Assembly (NCBI GenBank): GCA_032164245.1
Contig: JAVMKO010000006.1
Location: 7,021,001-7,085,000, forward strand
DNA: 64,000 nucleotides
Source of the DNA: Sternotherus odoratus
Taxonomy: Eukaryota > Chordata > Testudines > Kinosternidae
Direction: 5' to 3'
The notes beneath the pieces were generated by a model, which saw nothing but the letters and a program-made list of their open reading frames with translations, ran no database searches and was not told the origin of the DNA. The position numbers and the translations under genes are program-made. This document shows, one piece after another, positions 30,296 to 42,933 of the stretch (the first letter of the stretch is position 1; each line of letters opens with the position of its first letter).

Positions 30296-30546
30296 ATGTA
30301 AGAAAAATTCAAAGAGCTTGTGACAACTGATTACCTTTTTGACTCTTTTCATGGGACAAAGAAAAGGACCTATACATTCGAATACTAAAAAGCTAAATCA
30401 GACTGAAGCAAGCGCCACATAAATGGTGTTGATTAAAAATTGTCAGATACAAATTTCAGTTCTGTTATTGGATATACAATAAGATTTGTGAATTAAAAAA
30501 AATATTTAGATGTTTGTCTTTACCATACTGACAACTTTTTGTAGTA

Positions 30547-30880
30547 CTGATAGAATCATAGAAGATTAGGGTTGGAGGCAACCTCAGGAAGCATCTAGTC
30601 CAAACCCCCTGCTCAAAGCAGCATCAACCCCTACTAAATCATCCCAGCCAGGGCTTTATCAAGCCTGACCTTAAAACCTCTAAGGAAGGAAATCCCACCA
30701 CCTTCCTAGATAACCCATTCCAGTGCTTCACCCCCCTCCTAGTGAAATAGTTTTTCCTAATATCCAACCTAGACCTCCTCCACTGCGACCTGAGACCATT
30801 ACTCCTCGTTCAGTCATCTGCCACCACTGAGAACAGTCTAGATCCATCCTCCCCGGAAACCTCCTTCAGATACTACTATC
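30547..30880 (-). mobile_element. CR1 LINE 3' region
   Basis: ATAGAATCATAGAAGATTAG, GGGTTGGAGGCAACCTC and CTAGTCCAAACCCCCTGCTC are the antisense of the CR1 3' untranslated region, whose sense end reads CCAACC...ATGATTCTAT. Hence a minus-strand, 5'-truncated insertion. Confidence 0.85.
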
Positions 30881-30899
30881 ATATTTGTCACTGAAAATC

Positions 30900-31427
30900 T
30901 ACATTGCCCCATCCCAAACCACAGTGCATTGTGAAAGAAATCATCATATAAATGACTTTGCCATAACTAGTAGCTTCTTTTGTAAAACAACTGAATACCT
31001 AGTTTAAAAATATGCAAAGCAACTAAATATCTACAAAAATGACACCTACAAAAATGCATCAAGGTTTCTGCCTTACCACACAGTGCAAGAGCCAGTGCTG
31101 AGATGCCACAATCTTATTGCTGGAGCCCATCCTCACCACCACCCCTTTATTGTTTTGCTACAGCAATGTTGCACCATGTCTGAAACTGGATTTCATATCC
31201 TGGCACAGGAAGTCATTTATGTTGTATAACTAGCTCCAGAATTTTGCTAACTAAACTGAAGACAAAGATCACCATATTTAACAAGTTTTTATAGTTCAAA
31301 GACACCACAGAACAAGCCTTCCCCCTCTTTAAAAGAGGGCTTAAAATTTTGTTTCAATTCTGAAGTGCAGTTTCATACCAGCCATTATTTGCCTTGCTCT
31401 AGAGCAAAATATATATAACACACTTAC
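30900..31427 (-). other. DDHD1 intron segment, nothing recognised
   Basis: AT-rich non-coding sequence adjoining the 31428-31534 exon. Confidence 0.5.
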
Positions 31428-31534
31428 TTCATCTCTATAAAGAGGGCTTGTATAGTACATTATATCCATTGCACTGCTGTTCAACATATCCCTTAAACCA
31501 CGTACTTTATCAGGAGTAATGGAATCAACAGTGT
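31428..31534 (-). CDS. DDHD1: DDHD1 exon
   Basis: A 107-nt exon with acceptor CTTTTTTTAG and donor GAA|GTAAGTG. It encodes DTVDSITPDKVRGLRDMLN then SSAMDIMYYTSPLYRDE. It completes the Asp codon split with the 31819-31925 exon (G|AC) and ends in phase 0. The sequence is a near-exact match to vertebrate DDHD1 within the lipase region. Confidence 0.95.
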
Positions 31535-31818
31535 CTAAAAAAAGAAAAGACTCAAGTGTTAGACTCAAAACCTTACAAGTTATATTGATAAATAAAATGT
31601 GAAAAAAACCCAGAACCTGGCTACATACTTCTGAGAACACAATTACAAAATTATGACTAAAGATTCATCTAAAAGGAGTTAAGTACTGAAATTAACACTT
31701 CACCAACCTAAGTGTCCACTTTTCCCATATCTGTCCCAAAGAGAAGAACTTTCCAATATAAATTACCATTTTGTTAATACTTGTGCATGCCTAAAAATTG
31801 TATTTGCAATGACTGTAC

Positions 31819-31925
31819 CTCCATCAAGAGTAAGTTTTGATCTCCATTCAACAGGCAAAAACTCAACATGTGTTGCAAGATTGCAAAAGTACTTCTCTTC
31901 TATTTTTCTTGCAGTATCTCGCATC
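31819..31925 (-). CDS. DDHD1: DDHD1 exon
   Basis: A 107-nt exon with acceptor TTTTTTAG and donor GGAG|GTACAG. It encodes MRDTARKIEEKYFCNLATHV then EFLPVEWRSKLTLDG, with a Met codon split at the start (AT|G) and Asp split at the end (G|AC). Only a 284-base intron separates it from the next exon, against many kilobases for the other introns. Confidence 0.94.
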
Positions 31926-34309
31926 CTAAAAAAATTAAAATTGCTATGTTAGCTAGGATTCAGGTTACATCAAATAAAATTATATTTCAAATTAAAAGTT
32001 ACCTTATGTACACAAATCAAACTTCACACTTATTTCTCAATTATTACAGTACACATTAATAAAAATATCATGCTTGCTGTTACTCCTAAATACCATGTGA
32101 CCTTAAAATGTACTAAGGTACTTAATTCCCATATAATGGAAAACTTTGTATATTCATTACCCAAGAGATAAACTCTTTGAAATTGCTATTGAATTATACT
32201 AAAGCAGTGACCCAAAAACCCATTAAAGTCAGAAGCATTCTTCCTCTTAACTTCAGTGGGTTTCGAATCAGGCCTGATGGTGAAATCCTGACCTCAACTG
32301 AAGTCCATGCCATTGATTTCAGTGAGCTCCGGATTTCACCTAAGTGATTCGTCTTGTACATAAAGCAGCTAACTGATTTTTAAAATACGACCATGAAAAC
32401 AATGATCAGTTTGACTACATGTAATCTGAAGAGTTAGACTGTCGCCTGAGAAGTGAGATGGTTCCCAAGGGAGAGGTTGGAAGGGTTGAAAGGCCTCAAA
32501 GCAAGCAACAGGAGCATTTATTAGTATTCAAACTGGTGGCAATGGCTGCAAATAAACTAACTGTCCTTTAAAGCTTCCTTTTCTTTTTTAAAGCACATTT
32601 GAGCATAGGCATTCATGGGCCTTATTTGAACACAGTTTAAAAAAAAAAAGTATTTTCAATTACTTAATATGTCTGACTTCCTCTGCCACTTTTAGGGTTT
32701 TTACACTCATCCCCACCCCCTTTTTTAAAGGCTCCCTCCTCTGCTGCTGTGTGAAAGACTCAAAAAACAAGAGAAGTTGGCTAATCACCCATAAAAAGAA
32801 GACAGCAAAAATATATATAAAATGCTATGCCATGCACAAAGTAAATAAACTTAAGTAAAGGAAGTTATTTTTCTCTACTCTTTCAGTTACAGTAATCTTC
32901 TATGTTCCTGACAACACTAGCGGGTAACAATTTTCAGAAAAGTGTGATTTATGTTGATGGTGTTCCTTTTTAAAAAAAATTGTAAACACACAAAAACAGG
33001 TTTTAAAAGGGCAGTAATCCTGAACTAGGAGGAGCCACTTCCAAATAACTGTTTATTCCCCCAATTACAGGCATTAGAGTTTGTTCTGAAAATAGGAAAT
33101 GAGATTTAGTTCAGTGCTCCAACATGCATATTTCTTTTTAAAAGAAAACTCCTTTTAGTGCCTTCATCTTGAGCAGTGTCATTATGATAGACTTGCCTAC
33201 AACTAGGCAATTTTAGGAAAAATATCCCATTGGTACTGAAGCTAATGTAGATAAGTGTCAGTTGCCAGTTTTTTCCCCCTTTTCTCTTTTTAAAAATCAT
33301 CACATTAACGAACAGTGAGAAAGTGGGAAGTTGCTGGAATCCTGTCTACACTAGGGTCCCCACAGAGGAAATACTGGTTCAGATGAACAGCTGGAAGCTG
33401 GTGCGAGATTTTTTTTCTCCTTAGGTTCTCACTGGTGTACATATATTGTGTACCCTGGACACAACTGTATAATGGGAGTTTGTTACCTCTGCTTTGCGGT
33501 CATGCCTACAGATTTACGGGTAAGTTGCACTTGTGGAATTAGAAGAAACTGCATCTAGTGCAACGAACGTGCATCAGGAAACCAGGTAATCCCAAATTCT
33601 ACCCTCTCTCTGCCACTCGTTCGCTACACGCTGCCTGATTCAAAGCTCATTTAATTTGATGGACAGATTCTAGATGACTTTGGGCAAGTCACTTCCATCT
33701 CTCTGCTTTAGTTTCCCCACTTGTAAAATATGAATCATACTCCCCTCTCTCACTGGGAGGTTATGAGAAGAAAGTAGGTGGTGTTTGTGAGTGCTTTGAA
33801 AAATAGATTCTCTACCAATATATTAATATTTGGAGATAGATTTTTAAAAAATATTTCCCTCCTCAAAAAGTGCATATTACATCCTTCAGAAATCAAAAAG
33901 CTTTTCATTTCAATAGGCAGTTGAAGCGAACTATTCCATAAACTATATATAAAACCTTATTTCATTTTGACTGAAAGGAATTTTATTTTTGTTTTTTGAC
34001 GGAGGGAATGAAAGGAAGAGAAATTGCCCTTTTCACACTCATTTAAAAGTGCTGGGCTGACCAAATGGTCTGAAGACACAAATAACCTAATGCCCCCATT
34101 TTTAAAACCCGGGTCTGGTTGTACTCCTAGCCTCTTGATCCCTGGACATATGGGATGGTAAGTGCTTAAGAGTTATAGCAGCATGCTAAGCCCACAAGAG
34201 AAGGAAATGGAGGAGTCTATTCAGCAAGATAGTTCATTCAAAGGATAAAGAATTGGTACTGACTGGCTCTGAAGGAAGTCCCATTACTTCTCCACAGAAG
34301 GATGTCTCC
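31926..34309 (-). other. DDHD1 intron segment with sparse old repeats
   Basis: Non-coding. A MIR-like fragment lies at 33655-33815. A possible ancient palindromic repeat is near 32200-32345 (AAACCCATTAAAGTC to GAGCTCCGGATTTCACC). Nothing else recognised. Confidence 0.5.
33655..33815 (+). repeat. MIR-like SINE
   Basis: GACTTTGGGCAAGTCACTTC, GTTTCCCCACTTGTAAAATA and GGGAGGTTATGAGAAGAAA follow the order of the MIR sense strand (caagtcactt, tttcc-c-tctgtaaaat, ttgtgaggattaaa). Confidence 0.65.
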
Positions 34310-34317
34310 AATATGAG

Positions 34318-35147
34318 TAGGGTTGCCAACTTTCTAATCACACAAAACCGAACACTCCTACCCCACCTCTTTTCCAAGGCCCCGTCCCCATTCACTCTCC
34401 CCCAAGCTTCACTTTCACCGGGCTGGGACAGGAGGGGTTCAGGGTGTGGCTGTGGGCTCTGGGGTGGGGCCAGACATGAGGGGTTCAAGGTGCGGGATGG
34501 GGCTCTAGGCTGGAGCAGGAGGTTAGGGTGTGGGAGCAGGGGTTCAGGCTCTGCCTAAGGGTATGGGCTCTGGGCTGAGGCAAGGGGTTGAGATGTGGGA
34601 GGGGGTGCAGGGTTGGGGCAGGGGTTTGGGGTGTGGGCTTGGGGAGGGAGCTTGGATCTGGCTCGCGGTGTGGACTCTGGGCTGGGGCAGGAGCTTTGGG
34701 GTGCAGGAGGGCACTCGGGGCTAGGGCAGGGGGTTGGGACATGAGAGGAGATTTGGGGTGTGGGCTCCAGTCAGGTGGTGCTTACTTCAGGCCCTGAAGG
34801 CTGCGCAGCAGGGGTAAGGCAGGCTCCCTGTGGAGGAGGACAGAAGCTGAAGGCACCTCCCTCTGGGGGGGCCACGGCACTCATGGTGAGGTTAGTGTGC
34901 AAAGCCTCCATGGATGCCCCTACACCTAGAGCCGGACAACTGCTACTGGTGGGAAAAATGTGCCAGTTGGTTTTGCCACTACACCGGCCACTTCCGGGAG
35001 CCGCACGGAGCCTGCCTTAGCCCCTCTGCATGGCCAACTGGACTTTTCCTGGACTTTTAGCTGCTCAGTCAGCTGTGCTGACCAGAGCTACCAGGGTCCC
35101 CTTTTGACCGGGTGTTCCAGTTGAAAACCGGACATCTGGCAACCCTA
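34318..35147. mobile_element. Non-autonomous element with TAGGGTTGCCA ends
   Basis: Left end TAGGGTTGCCAACTTTC and right end CATCTGGCAACCCTA are inverted. They are flanked by AATATGAG (34310-34317) and GATATGAG (35148-35155), a 7-of-8 match suggesting an 8-bp target duplication and thus hAT-like transposition. The middle (34430-34780) is a G-rich irregular tandem array of GGGCTGGGGCAGGGGTTTGG-like units. ORFs across it are by-products. Confidence 0.7.
34430..34780 (+). repeat. G-rich irregular tandem array
   Basis: Repeated GGG and GGGG tracts every 5-12 bases on the + strand (GGGGTTCAGGGTGTGGC-like units). Potential to form G-quadruplexes; the complement is the DDHD1 sense strand. Confidence 0.6.
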
Positions 35148-35155
35148 GATATGAG

Positions 35156-36555
35156 GTCAAAAGAATAATGTGGTGGGGGTTATAGAAAGCAGCAGAAGGA
35201 AGGAAATCCTCAGATTTCCTGGGAACATCCTTAAGGAAAGAAGAAAGGAGGAGATACAGAATGACCACACAGAACAATACAAAACACCTCAACCACAAAC
35301 TGACCTAATGTTGGCAGGTAAGGAATCTATTATGCCGTTTCTCACAAGATGGCTCCAGAGAAACTCATTTAACAGCCTAACTTTACCCCTCGGGAAATTC
35401 AGTATATTTATACCACCACCCTTAGCAAGCCACCTGCGCAGCAAAACAGAAGAAAATACGCTTGACTAAATGAAATAAGATTACCGTATAGCACAAGACA
35501 CAGGAAAAGTTAAAAACGTTAAAATCCGAAGAGCAGTTCTTGGAAATACTAACACTTCTTAGGCAGAGATTAGAGAAGTTTGTGTCTCTTCTGAGAAACA
35601 GAACAGCTTGTGGCCTACTACTAACAGGAGTTCAGAAATACTAACATCAATATTAAACAGATAGGCTGTAATCAGCTCCTAGCTTCAAACAACTGGTAAA
35701 AGCACAGAAGCACCAGACATGCAGAATGCACAGAATTCCACACAGTAAGAACAAGAAGTTAGGATAGCAAAGTACACCTTTGTGGAATACCTAGATCCTA
35801 ACAGTAGCCGGAGAAGGTAAAGGATTCATACAATGGTGGAAGTTGTAAATATAAAAAACAATACAAATGATAAACAGGAATAAAGTATTAACTGAAACAG
35901 TACATCAGAGTCCTTTAAGACTAGGATGATACGTCGTCAGATACTGCAGCCTTCTTTCTATCAATTAAGTTACTAACCTTTGTTGGGTTTTTAAAGATGT
36001 TTAGTTGTCTGATAAAATTCACCCAAAGCTTGAAAGGTTATGGGGTCACAAAAGTCAATCTCATCTCATGTATCCGTGGATCTCTTCTTTCATTTCAGAA
36101 GCAATGGGGTATAGTCTAGGCAAATTGGAACCTTCACGTCATGGAATACTGAGTTCCCAGAAGCCCAGGTTGTGCGCAGGATTCTATTCCTGTTTGGAAG
36201 GGTTTGGCATATTACTAAAACCACCCTTGGGAAAACTGATCAAGAGGATTTCCTGGTTAGTCTTCATTAAATCAACCATCCAAATTTGGAGAAGCAGTCC
36301 ACCCTACTAACTGTCAGCAGTTCACCAAAAAAATCCAACACCCCACATTTTTACTATTTTTCATTCTTCTCAGAAACACCATCCAAGCACATTTTCTAGT
36401 TTGATATTTATTTCTGGATTTTTTAAATTAAAACCACCTTAAGACTGTATAGACATTGTCCAGTCGCTGGTAGCACAAGTCCACACCTTTTGTCACAACG
36501 GATTAAAGGCAAAATTTACAAAAGCAACTAAGTCCTATTTTCAAAAGAGGGACTT
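35156..36555 (-). other. DDHD1 intron segment, nothing recognised
   Basis: Non-coding, no identifiable repeat or exon. Confidence 0.45.
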
Positions 36556-36811
36556 AGGCCTGGTCTACTAGATTAGATCAACCTAGCTAGGTCACTCAGG
36601 ACTGTGAAAAATACCATGACCTTTAATCAATAGTTAGGTTGACCTACCCCCCAGGGTAGATATGGCTAGGTTGGAAGAAGAATTCTTCCATCGACTTATC
36701 TACTGCATCTTGGAGAAACGGATTAACTACATTGATGGAAAAACCCTTCTGTTGATGTAGGAAAGGTCTACACTACAGCGCTACTGTAGCAGATGTAGTG
36801 TAGACATGCCT
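36556..36811. mobile_element. Harbinger-like MITE
   Basis: Ends AGGCCTGGTCTAC and GTGTAGACATGCCT are inverted. Internal hairpin-forming sequence around TAGATCAACCTAGCTAGGTC. Same family as 6663-6783. Confidence 0.65.
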
Positions 36812-36836
36812 CCAGAGACTTTGAAGCCTAAGGGCT

Positions 36837-37083
36837 GGATCGGTAGGTAGCGATCATTCTATTGCGGGTGTTTAGTCTAAATGCAATAAATTGATCTCCG
36901 AGCACACTCCCACTGACTCCGGTACTCCACCACTGCGAGAGGCAAAGGTGAAGACTCATTGCCGTGAAGATGCTGTGGTAAGTAGATCTAAATAAGGCGA
37001 CTTCTGCTACGCTATTCTCGTAGCTGAAGCTGCATATCTTAGGTCGATCCCCTCCCTCTCCCCCCAGCATAGACCAATGCCCT
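36837..37083. mobile_element. Harbinger-like MITE, opposite orientation, left end lost
   Basis: Right end CCCCCCAGCATAGACCAATG corresponds to the inverse of the TGGTCTACACT-type end. Internal GTTTAGTCTAAATGCAATAA and TTAGGTCGATCCCC motifs belong to the same group. Lies 25 bases from the previous MITE. Confidence 0.5.
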
Positions 37084-39911
37084 GTCTCATTGAAAGTGGA
37101 TAGGATTTATGCACATTTGATAACATCATAAGTCAACGGTCCACATAACTCTCATTCCGGGTAATGAGAGCCGGTCCCTCAGTCACTGTAGAAGAGATGG
37201 GTTTAACATTTAGGAATGATAAAGAGGATACAACAAGATCCTGTCAGTTTTAAGAAAATATTTACAGAAAGAATATGAAAAAATGGACAAAGCAAAACTA
37301 CAATCTCTCCATTTATTTTATGAGTTCCTCAAACTCTCATTTTGTATAAGAGTATCCTGAAGTTCTAGTTGTTGTTTTTTTTAATTTCAACTCTCCACAT
37401 TTCAAATCTAACTCAAGCAGAGCTAGTACAAGTCTGTCTACCCAGCCTGGAAGGCTCACTCCCAACGGCAGGGTGGACATACTCTCTGCCTCCCCAAGTG
37501 CTGCTCTTTCATCCACAGGTGGAAGGAGTATGCTATTTTAATACCTGGGAGGAGCCATAACAAAAAGGGTGGCTTTTGTGAGGAGCAGATTCAGGACAGG
37601 GTTTAGAACGGAAGTAGTCTCTGTGACCTTGTGCTCCCTCCTCTTTGTTGTATCAGTCTCTTCTCTCATCTTACACTTAGATTGTAAGTTCTTGGGGGCA
37701 GGAGCTGCCTGTTTGTAATATGCCTGTACAGTGACTGGCTTAGTTGGGGGTGTGGACTCTAGGCACTACCACAATACAAACAATAAATACTGCTACTAAT
37801 AAAAATAAACTTGCTATAAAAACCCAGCTGAACTGCTTTTCTAGTTCTCGTTCTACCACCTGAAGAATTCTTTACTGGTTGCCAGATGCCATTTTCAATT
37901 ATTCTTTAATGGAAGGGATTCCAAAAAAGTCTTTTTTGCTGACACATCAATAAGCATTTACTTGGCTGGAGACGTATACTTTTGGATAGGTCCAAGTAAT
38001 TTTCAGAAATTATAGAAGTGGCAACACACACAACTTTGATCCCACCAGTCTTTAAAATTCTCCTTTACTAACAAGGCCACTCCACCACCTCAATTTGCAG
38101 AGTAGAAATTTATCATCCTGAAACTTGAAGGCATTAGACTTCAGCAATACAGATATTCTAGAGACCTACTCAACTTCTAATTTCCAGAAAAGCTTCTATT
38201 CACTTAGCACTACAAGTGAGTGTGGAGGACTTGGCTCATCTTGTGCAGAAAGCACAATCTGAATCCTTTTCAAGTGATCTTCCAAAGCATCCTGGGATTT
38301 TCTGTTGGCAGGCTTCCACAAGGGACTGAACAGTAGCTCTCCAAGTGACAGCATTATAGACATTCAGTCCACAACAAGAAACAAAGGGAGAGCTGAAGTT
38401 GACTATATCCAGTTTTACATTTATTAGCTTTATTTTATTAGTAATTTTTCTCCCCATAGTTATTTTGGTCTCTTGGTAACAAAGACACCAGGATTACCAT
38501 CTAATATGCATCCCATATTTGAATACAAAATTCTAACATATCTAGTACCCCACTTGGGGAAATTATCCTTAATGTACACTCTTCCCAGAAGTGGAGCCCA
38601 GATTAACAGATGCTTTCGTTATGAGAAATGAAATTACAGACCAGGAGTATTTTTTCACTTTTTGGCAGCTGTTTCAAAAATCAAACATTAAAAAGCAGAT
38701 TTTGCATAGAAAGCACCACTTACCAAAAAGTTTGAGCCCTACCCATAATCTTTTTTTTTTTTTTTAAACAGGTAAATTTGCTTCAACGCTGCCTGGGAGA
38801 TTCTTAGCATAGTACACCAGGCTTCTCTCATACAGCAGTTAAATGCTTTTCAATAGTGGACAAAAACTGACAGTGCAGGATAAACTGAATTTTTGTGGCT
38901 AAAATGTAATGGGAAAATGTATGTAACCTAAAATGCACCTGCTCATTCTTGATTTAATAAATGTAATTATGCATTAGAGGTCTATAAAATAAAATCCACA
39001 ATACAAGACTTTAGGAAAGCATTTAAAATTATGTGGGAAACACTGTTCAGTACCAGCTGCAGTAGACATTCTAAGCTGAACAGAATTTTTGTTAGTTATG
39101 TTAAGAGGCTTTATTTGAGTGCTATCATTTTTTTCCTCTTTGCTGCCAATTAGATCCTGCTAAGCTCTAGTAAAACTAAAGTACGGAACATTTCACTTCA
39201 TTTACCCTGCAAGACAATCCCCCGTTGAGAATGTTAACAGCATTAGCCATTTGAATTCCTCCATTAAAGATGGAAATTTAAGTGTAGTCACCAATGACAA
39301 ACTATAAATAGGCAGTTAGCTGTGTCCTTATCAAAGCCAGACTACTGTCTATTAAAGCCTCTACACTTGGATATTTACCAAAATAACAATTCCACAAAAT
39401 TTATTCTAGAATAGCTATCTCAGTAAAAATTTCTGAGCATCAATAAAGCCAGCAAAACTTTGAGCAAGTTAAATTCAGGAATGAAGGTAACCTAGAGAGA
39501 TTAGAAATATGGACAGAAAGGAAAACAACACTTCAACTGAGAAAAAAAAATGCCAGCTAATATTCCCAAGGTAAAATAATGCTCTAGAAGAGCAAGAGCC
39601 ATTGTCTGATTCAACAAAACTGAACACTAGGAACGGGCACTAATCTAAAGGCACAAAACACAAAAATATCCAGCCAAAGAGGCCCAAAAAAGTGTGTGGG
39701 CAAAGATATCCAAGATGCATTTTCTTCATTTAGGATTGTTCAAGATTAAAATCCCCAAAAGAGTAAGGGTGGGTCACAGGGAATGCTGGGAGATCCAAAT
39801 CCAGGTGGGATGCATTTTCCAGAATGACAGTACTGAAGAACGGCTTTCCATTCTTATATTGTAATGCTGTGTTACACTGCAAATCAAAATAACCAATAAA
39901 ATAAACTATGC
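37084..39911 (-). other. DDHD1 intron segment
   Basis: Non-coding. Contains an old LINE-like tail at 37681-37800. Otherwise nothing recognised; the small ORFs lack known motifs. Confidence 0.5.
37681..37800 (+). repeat. Ancient LINE 3'-end-like repeat
   Basis: GATTGTAAGTTCTTGGGGGC, GCCTGTACAGTGACTGGC, TCTAGGCACTACCACAATAC and a terminal AATAAATA-type tail. The same consensus appears at 29590-29690 and 58880-58985. Confidence 0.55.
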
Positions 39912-40262
39912 CAGAGGTTCTCAAACTTTCCCTTCTGACAACAAATTACTACGTGACTCCAGCAGGGGGTACCCAAAGCCTGAGCCCACCCATGCGGGGA
40001 TGAGGGGGGTAGGGGGGAGAGAAGAAGAGGCGCAGCGCCATCATTCCACCACCTTGGGTGGGTGAGCCAGTCAAAGCTGAAGCCCAAGGGCTTCAGTCCT
40101 GGGCAGGGGGCCTGTAACCAGAGCTCAGCTGCCCAGGATTGAAGATCTTGGGATTCAGCTTCGACCCCAGGTGGTGGGGCTTGAGTCCTGGGCCTCAGCA
40201 GGTCTAACCTCTAATGGGGTTGCGACCTACTTTGGGGCCCTGACCCAAAGTGAGAACCACTG
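39912..40262. mobile_element. Non-autonomous hAT element
   Basis: Ends CAGAGGTTCTCAAACTTT and CAAAGTGAGAACCACTG. Flanked by a perfect 8-bp duplication AACTATGC (39904-39911 and 40263-40270), the hAT hallmark. 351 bp, no coding capacity. Confidence 0.88.
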
Positions 40263-40828
40263 AACTATGCCAATACCCATCTATATGAGATTAGAAACCT
40301 ATGACATCTTCCCCCGTAAGCAATAATGATCCACTTTGCTATGTTATCCAGACAGAACATAGTGCAGTATTTTGTTTATGTTAAGTAAGGTGAATAATTG
40401 TTCTAGCTAAGCAGGAAGTACTGTCCCTTCTTAAGATTAGTTTTGTAGCAATATCAGCTTTGACAGGCACAGCTTGTTGTGCCAGCTACCACACTACATT
40501 TATATAGGAAATGTGTTTAAATACTACAGTGGGGAAACAAATTTAACAGATACATCATGCCACATCCTTCAGAAGACAATTTCATTTGGAACTGCATTCC
40601 ACTGACAGATCTATACATCCTATCTACTTACAGGATGACTCCCATGAGCATAGTACCTCAGCACCTCTCAAAACAATCACGAGATTGCACTCCATATTTT
40701 TATGCAATGAATACCTAAAGTTTAAAACCATACTTCATACAGTAGAATTTTGTTTTGACCTTTGCAATGAACACCACCTAACCAATGGTGACTTCTGTCA
40801 GACTGAGTGACTTAAAGATAGAGCACAC

Positions 40829-41026
40829 TACAGGAGCCTTGGGCAAGGTCATAGGGGCTCCTGTGGAATGGAGCCCCAGACAATTGCCCTGTTTGATACC
40901 CTCAATGCCAGCCCTGGCTTTTATATGCAGAAAAGCAGCTACTGTGGCACAGGTGGGTCATGGAGTTTTTATAGCATGTTGGGGTGGAGGGGCCTCCGAA
41001 AGAAAAAGGTTGAGAACCTCTCCTCT
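40829..41026. mobile_element. hAT fragment
   Basis: CAGGAGCCTTGGGCAAGG to AAAAGGTTGAGAACCTCTCC. The end resembles a hAT terminus (GGTTGAGAACC). The opposite end is missing. Confidence 0.4.
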
Positions 41027-41980
41027 AGGGGAAGAAATCCCTTTGTGGAGATCCCAACATCAATCCATTCGAAGAGGAGGGTGTGGTACCTTTTCCCCCA
41101 ACCCTCCAAAACAAAACCAGTGGGGACCCACAAGGTTTGTGGTGGACCCAAGGAACAACTTCTCCCCAGATTCATTGGAACCATGCCCCCAAGGACCTTT
41201 GACAGCTGCAGCAAATTCCTGATGCCCTTTTGGAAAATTTGTGGGAAATGATACTGCCTGAGACCATATTAGGCTCTCTGGTGATTTTCTGCAGAGAAAG
41301 ACAGTGCGTGTTTACATTCCCTTAAAGGCCTGGCCACTGACTTACCCACTCCTTCCCTGCACCCTCTCCCCATATGCATCCCAAACTCCACAGAGAGGCC
41401 TTCACCAGGCTCTGGATGGTGCCATGCAGAACGGGCAGATCAGCACATGGAGGGACAATCCCTTGTGCTGATCTAAGGGGAGTGATTTCTGCCTACAGCA
41501 TGCATTGAGTATGGCTGCAGACACAGATTCCTTTTTCAACCATATGTATTTAAAAGGAAAGGACACGGATCTCTTTCACCTCTACCCCCACCCCACACAC
41601 TGTTTTGGTATTTAAAACCCGGAGAGCCTTAAGAATATTTTCTTGTCTATTTGTGTTTTTCCAATGGGCAATATCTGATTTTCCCTACCCTCACGTTTCT
41701 AACGGAGCACAAACCAAGGTGACTTGTTTTGTTTATTTCCCTATTTGTGCAAAAGTATCAGCACAAAAGAGCACTGTGCTGCTAATACAATTTGTGAAAT
41801 CAACTGTCATGCTGATGTTTCAGACATTTCTTGAAGAAATCACTTTAAAAAAACAACAACCACTCTTCCTTGGAACATATCCAATAATCCCCTGCTGATA
41901 AATTTTAATCTACGGAAAGAAAAAGATTAAATGACCCTTTAATTGCACATTGTCCAGGACAGACAGATTTTGTCATCATG
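41027..41980 (-). other. DDHD1 intron segment, nothing recognised
   Basis: Non-coding, no identifiable repeat. Confidence 0.4.
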
Positions 41981-42079
41981 TAGTGTTATTGTAGCTATGT
42001 CAGTCAGAGGATTTTAGGGAGACAATGTGGGTTAAGTAATTTCTTGTATTGGACTAACTTCCATTAGTGAGAGAGACAC
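41981..42079 (-). mobile_element. Penelope-like element fragment
   Basis: TAGTGTTATTGTAGCTATGT, GAGACAATGTGGGTTAAG and GTATTGGACTAACTTCCATT match the inverse of the 15281-15418 fragment. Truncated just before the hammerhead-like region, where DIRS RT sequence begins. Confidence 0.5.
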
Positions 42080-42662
42080 AGTTGGAGGCAGGTCCTAGCC
42101 GATGTCTGTGGGCTGGTTTGCATTGTGGTGACTACAGTGGCAAACCTGTGATGGAGAAGAGAAGCTGTAGCTTCCAGAGAGTTGAGGTAGGCACTGATGA
42201 ACTTGTCTCTGCCCCGGTGTGAATGTTGATTTTTGTTATTTGTAGACCTACCTGCATGAAGAGAGCTACTGTCTTTTGGGTAGCTCTTAGTGCCTCTTCT
42301 TGAGTCTATGCTTTGAGTAGGCAATCGTCCAGACAGGGGAATATTATGACCCTTTGTTTGCAGAGGTGGGCTGCCACCACCGCAAAGACTTTTGAGAACA
42401 CCTATGGAGTAGAGGATAATCTGAAGGGGAGTACTTTGTACTGGAAATGACCCGTTCTCAGAACAAACCTGAGAAACCTCCCTGTGTGAGGGATGTATCA
42501 TTATGTGGAAATATGCATCTTGGAGGTCAAGGGCCAAGAACCAGACCCCTCATTCTGATGCTGGAATGATGTTTGCTAGTGTGACCATCCTGAATCGCTG
42601 GGTCTTCACAAATTTGTTGAGTCTTCTTAAGATAAGAATGGGCCTCTATCCTCCAGTTTTTT
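42080..42662 (-). pseudogene. Isolated DIRS RT fragment
   Basis: The minus strand shows LNKFVKTQRFRMVTLANIIP-like sequence and then ALDLQDAYFHIMIHPSHREV, i.e. RT fingers and motif A. Beyond that frameshifts appear (SGRLPTQSIDS replaces the region after motif C). A G-run (42662-42690) separates it from DIRS copy C. Confidence 0.75.
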
Positions 42663-42720
42663 TTGGGGGGGGGGAGAGGGGGGGACGGGGGACTAGAAAG
42701 TAATGGGAGCAGAAAAGAAT

Positions 42721-42850
42721 GGTTACTTACCTTGTAACTGTTGTTCTTTGAGATGTGTTGCTCATGTCCATTCCAGTCGGAGGGGAGGCGGGGGATTGGA
42801 ATGGACATGAGCAACACATCTCAAAGAACAACAGTTACGAGGTAAGTAAC
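42721..42850. repeat. Near-perfect palindrome at the 3' end of DIRS copy C
   Basis: Arms 42721-42774 and 42798-42850, about 53 bases with one internal mismatch, loop 42775-42797. It is the 3' ITR end facing the ICR with the middle of the ITR deleted. Contains GAG|GTAAGT (+, after 42841) and its inverse. Confidence 0.92.
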
Positions 42851-42933
42851 GGTTCTTTCTTCTTCGAGTGATTGCTCATGTGCATTCCAAGATGTGACTT
42901 GCTAGCAGTTTACCTTGGCGGAGGGCCCGGAGT

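Noticed and set aside
34253..34797. Gly-rich ORFs on both strands
   Set aside because: Products of the G-rich tandem array inside a transposon.
42080..42690. Considering the RT fragment as the missing RT of DIRS copy C
   Set aside because: It lies outside the 3' terminus of copy C, beyond the ITR and a G-run, so it cannot be part of that element.
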